From Epiperipatus broadwayi (Eukaryota > Onychophora > Udeonychophora > Euonychophora > Peripatidae), in assembly GCA_028023455.1 (NCBI GenBank), contig JAQFVV010000042.1, positions 7,461,922-7,525,921 of the forward strand: a DNA stretch of 64,000 bases, written 5' to 3'. The translations under genes and the position numbers were made by a program. This document shows, in pieces, positions 35,742 through 47,300 of this stretch; position 1 is the first letter of the stretch; every line of letters starts with the position of its first letter. The notes below the pieces were generated by a model. The model saw only the letters and a program-made list of their open reading frames with translations, ran no database searches and was not told where the DNA came from.

Positions 35742-37045
35742 GTACCATTTATATATATATGGTACAAATATATTGGCATATAAAAGCTAGGAAAAGGTAA
35801 ATTTAGTGATCTTATTAAAAAGACGCAATTAAATTTTTTTTTAGTTTGTATAATTTATTTTTTTAAAACGTACAATGAAAGTTAAATTTTCCGTCCATAT
35901 TTTTTTTTATCTAATTAAAAATAAAAGTAAAAATTGGAAAGGACAAAGGACACACAAATTAAAAATCCAGATAAGTGAAAAGAAAAATCTTTTTAGCTTA
36001 TTAAAGATGGCAGAATTATGCTAAAAAAATAAAGACTTTGTAACTGAAAAATATAAAAGAATACACAGGATTATCTATGTGCATTTTTGACAAAAACAAA
36101 AGGTATACGCAGAAGTCTGAAAACTGGACCTCGAGTATAAAAAAGAAGAGACCAGTTTGATCAGGGTCTTGACTGGTCCTGGTTCACGGAATCCAGGACC
36201 ACTCTACGACCACTCTACGATGAAATAATTCTTCATGCAGGAGTAGACTGAAGCTTTTGACATTGTTCATCATGAAGACCGTCAAACCCAGAAAAGCTTT
36301 CGTGACTAGTCTTTAGAACCAGGACTAAGAACAAGTTAAAACTAATGGCCACGAACTCATTCTAATTCATGAAAAACTATGCATAGTAATCTACAATCTT
36401 CTTGAACTCGGAAAAATTACCGGTAAGCTAAGATGAACTTTTCCCGATTGTGACTTAAAGTTTGCAAACAATTCTTAAAAATAAGCTTAAAATAATCTCG
36501 ATAGAGACTTTAATTTTATTATTGAAGAGACTCTTGTTTACCTAAGAACTAAAATTGTTTAACTGTTTTTTTTTATTAATGAATTCATGTCTGGATTAGC
36601 GTGTGTATTTTCCAATTTTATTTAATTAGTAAATTATCTTTAAACATTTTGATTTGTTAGAATAAAAATATTTATTTCTAATGTCATCTTTTCATTGTGC
36701 ATTATTAATAATAGTTATTAAATTTATTAATATTAGTTTATTAAGATTTGAAAATATAATTTATCTTTGCCAATATGTGTTGACTAAGCTCCAGGAATAA
36801 TAATATCTAGAAAATGACACTAGTTACGGTAAAATATGACCCAGTTTTTTTAAAACCAATTTCTTTTTTATTTACAATGAGCGATGTGACATATTTCAGT
36901 GGTTTTGTATATGAATCCTGGCACCCTTATAAAAAGAAATAAAAAGCTCATTCAACTGTTAGCATAAGTCGAAATAATTGGTAGGCCAGTTAATCAGGAA
37001 ATATAGTTATGTTTTTAGAAATAGGAATGAGACTTTCTTTTTTTT
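35742..37045 (+). repeat. 1.3-kb direct repeat, copy A
   Basis: Aligns with 37808-39172 in the same orientation, from ATATGGTACAAATATATTGG to AGGCCAGTTAATCAGGAAAT and a little beyond, at an estimated 90-95 percent identity by eye. Copy A has a private 11-base duplication (CCACTCTACGA, near 36200); copy B has a private 48-base duplication. The pair could be the LTRs of a short non-autonomous retroelement, or a segmental tandem duplication. I could not identify TG...CA ends or a convincing primer-binding site. Confidence 0.8.
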
Positions 37046-37807
37046 CCATAACTTAATCAACTTACGCATTTTATGTGTAACAGAGACCTAGTCAGATGGG
37101 CAAAACATTACAATGGCTTCCCAATGCAAGGCTTCAATGCAACAATCACAACCTGAGATACGTTGTAAGAGATACGTTGTAAGGGTATAAGAACATTACA
37201 ATGATGACCCAAAAAACCCATAGCCGGAGAATGAATGGTAGTTTTTTAAAAAAATAAAAATTAACTAACTAAACCGAATTATACAATTAAAAATATACAT
37301 TTTTTTAAATATATCTAAAAAAAAAAAACACGATCGTGGCTGATGTAGATGTAAGCTACAAGTATTTGACCAGATAGGTGGTTACTAGAGAGGGGAAAAA
37401 GCATAGCCCCGAGTCCTTGTATGCAGTATATAACATAAGACCATCTTTAAATGCCCATCAGTCTATTTTTAGCAGGGATCCTGAGAAAGGGGAGGGCTGA
37501 CCAAGTTGCCGCGAGTCTATAAGACTCAAAACAATGAGAAATTCTCGTTTGTGCTTATAACTTGGGCTTCTTATTGTTAGTAATACACTTGAGCAGAAAG
37601 GACACAGGTGAATGTTGAAATGTTTCTCATTCCTGCCATGTTAGACCCTAAAAGTGGGCATTAAAGCTGCATGTCACTTGTGAACGAGTCTATGAAATAT
37701 ATCAGCATGATAATACAAAAAAAAAACACGAATACGGACTTAAAGCTTAAAAATAAAATAAGTTTAAGCCCCTATTTTATTCTCATCTCCTGGTCCTGGT
37801 GGTATGT
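37046..37807. other. spacer between the 1.3-kb direct repeats
   Basis: About 0.76 kb with higher complexity and G+C than the surroundings. It has no open frame above 60 codons and no recognisable gag or pol motif. A short internal repeat GATACGTTGTAAG occurs twice near 37157-37185. Confidence 0.5.
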
Positions 37808-39172
37808 ACTGTTTATTTATATATGGTACAAATATATTGGCATTTGGTAAATTTAGGAAAAGGTAAATTTAGCAATCTTATTAAAAAGATGCAATTAAAT
37901 TTTTTTTTAGTTTGTATAATTTATTTTTTTAAAACGTACAGTGAAAGTTAAATTTTCCATCCATATTTTTTTTTATCTAATTAAAAATAAAAGTAAAAAT
38001 TGAAAAGGACAAAAGACACACAAATTACTAATCCAGATAAGCTAAAAGAAAAATCTTTTTAGCTAATTAAAGATGGCAGAATTATGCTAAAAAAATAAAA
38101 ACTTTGTAACTGAAAAATATAAAAGAATGCACAGGATTATCAACGTGTATTTTTGACAAAAACAAAAGGTATGTGCAGAAGTCTGAAAACTGGACCTTGA
38201 GTATAAAAAGAAAGAGACCAGTTTGATCAGGATCTTGGCTTGTCTGTTTTTGTTTTGGCTGGTCCTGGATCATGGAATCCAGGACCACTCTACGATGAAA
38301 TAATTCTTCATGCGGGAGTAGACCGAAGCTTTTGACATTGTTCATCATAAAGACCGTCAAACCCAAAAAGCTTTTGTGATTAGCCTTTAGAACCAGGACC
38401 AAGAACAAGTTAAAATGAATGGTCCGAGCTCATTCTAACTTATGAAAAACTATGCATAGTAATCTACAATCTTCATGAATTCGCAAAACTTACTGGTAAG
38501 CTAAGATGAACTTTTCCCGATTGTAACTTAAAGTTTGCAAACAATTCTTAAAAATAAGCTTAAAATAATTGTAACTTAAAGTTTGCAAACAATTCTTAAA
38601 AATAAGCTTAAAATAATCCCAATAGAGACTTTAATTTTATTATTCAAGAGACTCTTGTTTACCTAAGAACTATAATTGTTTAACTGTTTTTTTTTTATTA
38701 ATGGATTCATATCTGGATTTGCACGTGTATTTTCCAATTTTATTTAATTAGTAAATTATTTTTAAACATTTTGATTTGTTAGAATAAAAATATCTATTTC
38801 TATTATCAACTTTTCATTGTGCGTTATTAATAATAGTTATTAAATTTATTAATATTAGTTTATTAAGATTTGAAAATATAATTTACCTTTGCCAATATGT
38901 GTTGACTAAGCTCCAGGAATAATAATATTTAGAAAATAACACTAGTTACGGTAAAATATGACCCAGTTTTCTTTTAAAACCAATTTCTTTTTTATTTACA
39001 ATGAGCGATGTGATGGATTTCAGCAGATTTATATGTGAATCCTGGCACCCTTATAAATAGAAATAAAAAGCTGATTCTGCCGTTAGTGTATGTCGAAATA
39101 ATTGGTAGGCCAGTTAATCAGGAAATATAGTTATGTTTTATAGAAATACGAACGAAATATTTATACTTTCTG
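37808..39172 (+). repeat. 1.3-kb direct repeat, copy B
   Basis: Second copy of the unit at 35742-37045. The 108-codon minus frame at 38082-38408 lies inside this repeat. It is not conserved in copy A in the same form (A differs by frame-changing indels, including the 11-base duplication), so I do not call it a gene. Confidence 0.8.
38521..38616 (+). repeat. exact 48-bp tandem duplication in copy B
   Basis: Units at 38521-38568 and 38569-38616 begin TTGTAACTTAAAGTTTGC and are identical. Copy A has a single unit near 36453, so the duplication came after the copies separated. Confidence 0.85.
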
Positions 39173-39263
39173 CATTCATAATTGGATTAACTTTCACTAA
39201 ATTTACAGTGAGTAAAAGAAGGCCTAGTAGATCTATCAAAATGTGGAAAACATTACAATATAT

Positions 39264-41462
39264 TATAATGGTACGGAGTTGGTGACTTAACATATCTGCA
39301 CTATGAGGGCGCCACTAGGCTATTTAGAATCTAGAAAATTTATATAGTAGGCAGATACATAAGTTAAAAAAAAATTATTTTATATATTTTGAATTTGACT
39401 ATTAGCCCATTGTCACTAGCTCATGGAGTAGAGCAGAGATTTATATTTTATAAATTCTTATCTAAGACTATTTTTTAAAAAAGAATAAAATAAGCCACTG
39501 CCAGTAATTAACACACAAACATTTATTTACGCATATATAAAATTTAGCATTATTATTTTAGTATGTTTACTTTAGCATTTAACTACATTTTTAACTTTTA
39601 TTTTAGATTTTAATGTACATTTTAATTTTTATAAGTTCGCACAGATGGATTTATAAAAGTTTGTTTTATAATGTTGAGTATAGATCGGTTACATAGAGAC
39701 TGCACGGTTAAAAACATTTCAAAATAAACATAAACGATCAAAATATAAAATCATTGGTGGAATTGCAGAGGGAAATTTATAAGAAACCCAATGGCATTCA
39801 TCATAAGATGCCGCATTGACACCAATAACTTAAAAGACATCCAAATAAATACATTTTAGATACTCACCGTAAGGTATCATTATTTACCGAATGTCTATAT
39901 ATTTTGATTAAATATGAAAACCAAAAACATAATTAACTGATAACGAATCCATGCAAGCGTCTATACCCAACTTAAATTTAATGCATTTTTATTTAGAGTA
40001 TCAAGTATGAATAGACTACATAGATTTGCATTTGAAAAGAAAATATTCTATCCTTATTTAACCTTAGGCCAAAAGCTCGTTGTTAAACCAACTTCAACCA
40101 TCTGATATATCGATGTATTCAATGTAATACGAATATGACAACACGAAATACCATACTGTCAGGAATGTACATCTGAGCAGCAGAGTTAAGAGAAGAAATT
40201 GACTCTCATCCAGATAGGAATACCACATCTATCTGACGAGAAGAGCAATAAAAAAAAAACTCCATAGGAAAGGACTGCAGTCATTTTTGCCGATTTACGA
40301 TCGCATTCCATAGGCAAAAGGGGTTGTGTGGCATATAATTTGATTCTGCGCATAGCGAACCTCGTACTACATCTACTAATTACACCAATATGTCCAATCC
40401 ATTGACCCAATTCAAGCATGAAACGAGTAACCTAAGATTACCCTCCCCTAATAAAACTTTACAAATCTATATAGCCATTCATGCCCGACTTAAGTTTAAC
40501 ATTTATATAAGCCATTTAAAAGAAGGGAAAAAAAATCAGAATAAAACTTAAAAGAACACACAAAAAAAAATGGAAATGATTTTAAAAAAGAAATACATCA
40601 AATAAAAAGAATTAATAAAGAATTTAGTTTGGTCAGATAGGATTCTATTTCTATAAATTAAATACTGGGAAAGTTTATATTTTAGAGTTCTTAGTGTTTT
40701 CAAATTAATATTCACTTAAGTTCATAACATGCTTACGGTTATAGAAATGTTCATTAATTATATACTTCTTTATCCGTTGCTTGCTGTTTGGAATCCAGCA
40801 TTAAATCCCCCGATGATCCTGTAGTCCTCAATATAGGAAAAGCGATGTTTCATTTTCTTTTTTTTTTTATAACAACTGAAGGAATTGAAAGTGCGTCTTT
40901 CAATCCCTTCACCTCCAACTCTCTGACTTAACACATCTCCGTCTTCTCTTAAATTTTATTTACTCAACTAAAAATTTATTTCCAAACTTTTTCTTTTTTA
41001 TGTAACTTTTGGATCCAATGGACATTACGTCATTGATAATGATGATCCTTCCATTGAGGTCCGATTTCCCGATGGATTTCTTTCATTGGCTATTAGTTTC
41101 TATTGTTTTCCTATCTGACCATTGCTTATACATTTAAATGCCCAAGGGCTAGTTCACTTGGACTAATTAAAATAATCATTTCCATTTTTCAATAACATTA
41201 GTTAATTTGTTTTGTACAAACTTAGATATATTTTTATCTTTAAATCTTTACTGAAAATTTAGTTTTAAAATACATTTTCTTTAATAAAGTTTTCGTTTAA
41301 TAATTTTTTTCATCTGTGCGATTTTATATATATATTTGAGTTTAGATGATATTTAATTTCAATTTTTAATTCTTAAAAAAAAAAGTTTTTATTTGTGAAC
41401 TTTTATTTTTTTATGTTTAATAATAATAAAAAAAAAATGTAACGGCATATGTGCCTGTTACA
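39264..41462 (+). mobile_element. TGTAACG block, copy 3, 2.2 kb, opposite orientation
   Basis: The same two-part block as 14629-16641 but inverted: the CTGCACTATGAGGGCGCC end is at the left and the TGTAACAGGCACATATGCCG end at the right on the minus strand. The right end forms a 25-base near-palindrome (41438-41462). Unlike copies 1 and 2, the CGCACAGATGGAT...ATACCCAACTT segment (39650-39970) lies between the left end and the GAATAGACTACA segment (40010), so the internal modules are permuted. The 77-codon minus frame at 40186-40419 belongs to the repeat. Confidence 0.6.
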
Positions 41463-42245
41463 ATATATTAATACCATTTTTTTATAATTCTAAAATATAT
41501 TTAAATATTTTTTTCTCTCTTAATATTATATAATTAAATTTTTTAAAACTGAAAAAAGAAACTTAGTTATTTCTAGACTATAAAAATACTAGTCTATTTT
41601 ATACTATATAAAAGTTTTATCACTTTCAAGCTCTAGGCACATGTTCTGAAATATCAATTCTAGATATGTGCTCTGAAATAAATATGAAATGTTTAAAACT
41701 GAAGAAATTCAAGTAGTAATATGCTTCAATTTTATGAGTATTATATAGACCATAATGATAATTTGAAGTGAATTATATCATACATTAATGTTATTTTATC
41801 TAATGTGGTTGCCAAGTGAGTATCAATTTAATTTCACAAAAATGCTCTTATGTAAATAAATATTAAATAATTAACATTTTTAAAGCTAAATAAAATAAAC
41901 TTATCTATGTGTAAGCGTACAACAATTAGAAATATTGTAAAGATTTGAGAATAATGTTATTTATCGGAAATTTAAAAAAAAAAAAATTTTTACATAGTTA
42001 AATTTGCATAATTTTAAATTAAATTTAAAACATTTTTTTCTCTTATGCACAAAAGTTCGTATATTTTTTTTTTTAGTTTTGGTTATTTACAGATGCCATA
42101 TGTAGCAATAATAAATTTTTTTTTTAATGAATTGTTTTTCATGCCAAAAATATTAATAAACATTGTGTTATGTTTATTTTTGAAAACCTTTAAGATTATT
42201 GTAGTTGGAGTTAGTTTTTTCCCTTATGTGATTTACAACACTTTT
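41463..42245. other. gene-free stretch
   Basis: AT-rich with long A/T homopolymers; the 67-codon frame at 42045-42248 is low-complexity. Confidence 0.35.
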
Positions 42246-42353
42246 TAGTAATATTTACTAAGGCACTACACCTAAAGCATGTGCGGTTGAAAATGCAAAG
42301 ATAGGGACCTCTTCGCACATGCTTTAGATTTGTGCCTTAGTAAATATTACTTA
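42246..42353. mobile_element. MITE-like hairpin, 39-bp arms
   Basis: Arm 42246-42284 (TAGTAATATTTACTAAGGCAC ... TAAAGCATGTGC) and arm 42315-42353 are reverse complements with a few mismatches, around a 30-base loop. Design and the GCACATGC word resemble the hairpin at 9297-9436. Confidence 0.7.
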
Positions 42354-42520
42354 CGTAATCAATGTGCGTTAAATAAATTTATAACACTTTTTAGTTAAAA
42401 TTCTTGAATATTTATTGTACAGTATATATATAAAATAATATGATGAAATGGAAATAGTACCAAATGACAATAGCTCATTAAAAATCATTCCATGTCTTAT
42501 TTGCATTGCTTAATTATATA

Positions 42521-42759
42521 TACTATAATACTCCATATACTCCTTAAATTACACTCTACAATGCAGTTTAACATATGATTTACTTTATTTCCTTCCTTAC
42601 AGTTTCAACTGTCCAGCAGTCATCATCAAGACTAATAAAGAAGCAGCATTTGGATGATGATTGCTGGACATTTGAAATTGTAAGGAAGGAAATAAAATAA
42701 ATCATATGTTAAACTGCATTGTAGAGTGTAATTTAAGGAGTATATGGTGTATTATAGTA
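42521..42759. mobile_element. hairpin built from two inverted motif-bearing units
   Basis: Arms 42521-42628 and 42653-42759 are reverse complements at high identity: TACTATAATACTCCATATAC at the outside, then AACATATGATTTA and TTCCTTCCTTACA inward. Each arm ends inward with the GATGA...ACAGTTGAAAC-type motif. The loop is about 24 bases. In layout this is a miniature version of the fold-back at 23.4-25.3 kb, but with the motif at the centre. Confidence 0.75.
42602..42630 (-). other. GATGA...CAGTTGAAAC motif, best-preserved copy
   Basis: On the minus strand: CTTGATGATGACTGCTGGAC then AGTTGAAAC. ACTG and CAGT can pair around the CTGGA loop, giving TGATGA - stem - GAAAC. This is the arrangement of the conserved hammerhead core halves (CUGANGA and GAAA around helix II). 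Helices I and III are not demonstrated. A second, slightly changed copy is at 42651-42678 on the plus strand. Confidence 0.4.
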
Positions 42760-45479
42760 TTCATTAAAAATCCTGGATATAAATTATAAATAAGCAACTA
42801 AAATGGTCACTCTTATTTTTAAAAAATAAATTGTTATTAAAAATTTGGCAGAAAAGAGCATCTATAGTAAAAAAAAACACATTATTTTGAAAAAGTATTA
42901 ATAATTATTTATTTACCAATAAAGTTATTGTGCATATTAAATATATGTTAAAGAAAAAAGTTGCATTTTATGAAATAGTTATGGACTTATTTAAAGTGGG
43001 AAAATGGAACTCAAATTTCTCCTCATAGATAAACAATACTTTATTATGAACATTTTTGGCATCTCTTTTATAAGATTCTGGTATATAGGATTTCAAAATT
43101 AAGTGTAGATAAAATAAAACTTTTAAGCAGAAACAAGCATCTGTAGTAAAAAACTATTAATAGTTATTTATTTAACAGTTAAATTTATTCTGATCCAATT
43201 AACAAAATAATAAAATGTAGTATTTGTATGATAAATATGTGTTAACTAATTAAAAAACAAACAAACATAATCGATGTTTTTTGGTCTTTGCAAAAATAGA
43301 ATCACGTGACATTTAGTCAGTGCCAAAAGGGGCAGAGTCACCTAGCTATTATTATAGTATTACTGTATTTGATATTTAATATTATATAAGTAATTAGTAA
43401 AAGATAAATAGTCTTTAAATAGTTTACTATAAGAAGGGAAAGTCATTACATTGAAACGATATTTTCCGATAAGATGACTTAGAAATTATCTTAACATGGA
43501 ATGGTTTCATAAATGATCATAATATTATAAGTGATAATAAACTTCTGCTACTGAATAATTTTTATAATCTAACTGATATATTTTTCTTCTGTAAATTTTG
43601 AAGCTTATAATTTTTTATTAAAATATGTCAAGCTTCCAGCTTTGCATACTTTATGTATTTGCATACAATAAATCAAAAATAAATAAATAAAAGATTGGAA
43701 TTGCTAATTGTTTCAAATACACAATCACTGTCATCAGATAGTAAGAGTCAAAGTGTTCATTCTTTGCTTTACTTTCTAGCTACAGCTATTTTCTAGCTAT
43801 AACTATTACTATTTAAAATCCATTTGATAATGTTTTATAAGAGGTCAATATAATTTGGAAATGTTTTTATTTTTGAAATGATTGATCACTGATAGCACAC
43901 TTCATTTATTAATGAATCTCATTAAAACCCTATTACCATTGGTTTTAAAATTAATCGATAAATTAGTTTTCATGCATCTAAAAGTATAAAGAATTCATTA
44001 AAGTTTATAATACAATTTTAAATACTGAGATAATAGATAAATTGTGATAAGAGTGGCAAGCCATGAAATCTTCTACGATGATGATCGAGTGTTATTGATT
44101 TGTCCTAATAGTTTTTAATTAATCACTCCATGATAGGGTTTTTGATTGGAGAATTTATTTTATATAAATTAGTTTTAAACCAGTTATAACTTATAATTGA
44201 AGAAATTTTTTTTAAAAAATTGTAATGCCACATTAAACTAAATGTAATTTTTTTTTTTTTTTTTTTAAAAACTTCGATTCTTTTTACATTAAACAAATAA
44301 AGATGTTTGTTTGCTATGATATTTTATATTCTTAGAATCTTTTGCTTTTTAAAATAGTTCGATTTTTAAAATAAATGTTCTAATATCTTTTAGAATAGTG
44401 AGGAAGTTCTTACAAAGATTCTTGATAAAATAATTTCAGTAACATGTTTTTTTCCCAGCTATAATTTTGTGGGTTTTTTTTGTTTTTCAAGTAATAAAAA
44501 AAAGTGGAGCAAATCTTTTTTATCACTGTTATTATTTCTCTCACTTTTATATCTTCTCTTGTGAATGTGATTTTTTGGGATAAAAATTCTGATAAAATAA
44601 TAGTTTGAAAATACTATATCAAAATAAAAAATTCCTCCCAACTGCATAATATTAAATGACTATTTTTAAATAATAACAAAGTTGTAAAAACATTAAGATT
44701 CAGATTTTATTGATGGCTATTTGTGAATGCTTATGTCTGTAAGTCAGCTTGCATTTTTAAAAATTTATTCAACCATGACCTTTTTTTTTTAATATTAATC
44801 ATGAAAGAAATGTAATCATCAACTTAATATTATGAGTATTTTAGAACTTAATTTTTAAAAAGTCAATCTAAAGACATATTACATACTTAATTCTATTTAC
44901 CCAAAAAAGTTTACTTATCACTAAGGGCACGTGTAAGCCATGATTATTATTTTGTGTCTTCAAAAGAAAAATAGAGTTAGAAAGGAAGAGGGGGGGGGAA
45001 GGAAGAACAAACAGATAAAAATGGCTTTTTGTAATGATATGCAAACTAATTTTAAATGACTAATATATTTTATAAGGTTGTTTTCTTTTGTAGTAGATTT
45101 TTCTTTTTGAAAGACCTCAACACCCTGCCAAATTGTAACTCTTCATTGTATTCTACCATCCATATTCTACTTTCAAAAAGTATCAATAATGTATCTGTTA
45201 CAATGGTATAAAATCTTTTTTAGAAAGTTTGTAATACTTCATTTGTTTCACATACCAATCCACTGAAATGTATTTTTTCCAAGAGTCATTATCACCTCAT
45301 TCAGAAAGTTAAAGAATATGCTAATTAATTTTTATGGCCTTGCTATGGAGCATTCTTCAATGAAATTTTTCCAGTGCCCTTGTATTAAATTGATATCTTG
45401 GAAGACCAGTGACTTACTTTTGTATAATGAATTTGGCAATATAGCAATTTTATATGAAGTGTTATAGAAGGATGATTGG
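42760..45479. other. 2.7-kb gene-free stretch
   Basis: AT-rich; a poly-T run near 44250-44266 and a G9 tract near 44991. No exon or repeat recognised; the 62-codon minus frame at 44459-44647 is low-complexity. Confidence 0.4.
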
Positions 45480-45800
45480 CATATCTTGTATCACTAGGAA
45501 AACTAATGAATAGGTTTTGGAGAAGGTATCTAGAAAAAAGACAATTATTGGAGATGGTGAAATGATAAAAAAATTACCATATTTTGGACATATGGCAAGG
45601 CAGGCTAACATACTTGAAAAGAGAATCATGTTTGGTATGATGAATGGATCAAGAGGAAGAGATTGGCAAGATTGTTATTAATGAAATACATTATGAAATG
45701 AATGGGATTGATAATATTGGAAGCATATAGGAAAGCAGAGAAAAGAATGACATGGAGGCACTTCATCCACACTGTTGTCCATCATGAATCGATTGATTGG
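45480..45800 (+). pseudogene. 3' fragment of a second LINE-like element
   Basis: In shifting frames the plus strand encodes a TNE-like start, then LPYFGHMARQANILEKRIMFGMM split by stops, GSRGRDWQD, and finally EAYRKAEKRMTWRHFIHTVV. This is the order found at the C-terminus of many RTE/BovB- or CR1-like reverse transcriptases (GHI..R, GKxxGxRGRGR, AxDRxxWR). It differs from the C-terminus of the 1.6-4.5 kb RTE, so it comes from another family. No reverse transcriptase core remains. Confidence 0.55.
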
Positions 45801-46549
45801 GCAGATGAATATACAACTAATTTAATTGAAGTAGTTTTGTCATTAAAATAAAATATCTATTATAATTTATCAAATGCAACAAAAAATTGGAAACTTAACT
45901 GAACTTGAGTATTCAATTACTTTCTAACTAAGAAACTATGCAGATATTTAAATTAATCTGTAGTTTTAAGCTGATAATCATTTATGCCAAAAGTTTTTTT
46001 TTCATCACTTGCTGATAAAGCACCTGGATTTTTTTAATATGTGGTGTTTTATGATTTTCTGTATGGCACACTTAATTCATAATTAGTTTTTAAAGTTGTA
46101 TTCAAAACACTGAGAGTATTTTGTAGATCATCTTTTACATTGACAAGATAACATAATATAAATCTGGAAGGCATGAAGATGAAATCCTTGTTTCTGTTTT
46201 TCCATTAGTTAAAATTTCATGATCAAACATATGTTGAATTTTGATATCTGCTCCGTTATGCTATTTATAAACTGTTACAAAAATAGAAAGAAAAATTAAA
46301 GGTAATATATATATATATATAAAAGGGAGTACCAAAAAGAAAACAGAATCAACTTCTGGAGGGCAAGCATTGTATCTGGACTTCTGTTACTAGCTAAATG
46401 TTCATAAAATATTTTTGAGTCCAGCCAACATTGATGGAGAAGACTGCATTTATTCCAATATTTTTTTTGGTTTGTACTATATTTTTCTATTTTCTGATAG
46501 CTGATTCACATGAACAATACACAATTATAAAATTTTAAATTTCTTGGGG
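45801..46549. other. gene-free stretch
   Basis: AT-rich; (AT)n at about 46305-46322. Sequence from about 46330 may be the 5' flank of the mariner relic, but no clear terminal inverted repeat was found. Confidence 0.35.
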
Positions 46550-47300
46550 GAAAATGTCAGAAATGGTAGTTATGCTGCAAGCAGCCTATGAAGAAGCTAC
46601 ATGAATAAAATACAAGCTTATGAATGTTTCTCTTGTTTTAAACTAGATGACAATTCTCAATTGATGGTCAGTCTGAATTAATGGAAATGTGATAAAAATT
46701 TGTGAAGCTATTGTGGAAGATTACAGTTTGACCATTAATAAATTTGAGCAAAGAATTGGTATTTCATTTACTTATTAACAATGAATTTTAAGAGAGGAAT
46801 TGGGCATGAAATGAGATGCAGCAAATTTATGCCTCACTTGCTCATCATTGATCATAGAGACAATCATCTAGCTGCATACTGTGTTTTAAAGGGATTGTTG
46901 TGAATTGATCTTGATTTGTTTTCCAAAGTTCTAATTGGAGATAAATCTTGGTGCTAAAAAATATAAAAACTTAGGAGCATTTTTTTCTTTCTATTATAAC
47001 TTAAATTATATTACTGATTTTTATTTACATCTTGAATCTTATGTTCCAAATGTGTATGCTGATTTATATTTGATATGAAATTGATTGTGCATTCAGAATT
47101 TGTACCTAAGGGTCAAACAGTAAGATTTGCATTTGAAAGTTTTGAAAAGATTACATTATGATTTGTTGGGGAAAAAAAAATCTTGATATGTGGAAAACAG
47201 GTAACTGCTTCCATCATGGCAACCCATCTACCCACATCACTGAGTACTAAACAATTTTTGACCAAATATGTTCTTAGCTATAAACACTCTTATATTCAAG
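46550..47300 (+). pseudogene. mariner-class transposase relic, copy 1
   Basis: Pieces in several plus-strand frames follow the order of a mariner (DD34D/DD37D-type) transposase. First come an LQAAYEEA and YECF..FK segment (helix-turn-helix region), then CEAIVEDYSLTINKFEQRIGIS, then RCSKFMPHLL and HRDNHLAA. The first catalytic Asp sits in IGDKSW (about 46934-46950). After an inserted repeat, the text resumes with DIEID..HSEFVPKGQTV-like remnants near 47075-47115, DMWKTGN near 47190 and FHHGNPSTH near 47208-47235, where families have HHDNAPAH. The second catalytic Asp is therefore Gly here. Multiple stops and frame changes make it dead. The 68-codon frame at 47183-47389 is one surviving piece (THLPTSLSTKQFLTK). 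Confidence 0.7.
46952..47039 (+). repeat. about 90-bp dispersed repeat, copy 2, inside mariner
   Basis: Matches 28215-28306. It interrupts the transposase directly after the GDKSW motif; the family sequence continues on the other side. The inserted unit is therefore younger than the mariner copy. Confidence 0.6.

Noticed and set aside
38082-38408. 108-codon minus frame in direct repeat B as a gene
   Set aside because: Copy A does not keep the frame, composition is low-complexity at both ends, and no domain is seen.
44250-44266. Long homopolymers (T, A, C, G tracts) as retroposon tails
   Set aside because: Most lack a recognisable element body; only the A14 at 62987-63000 follows a tRNA-like sequence.
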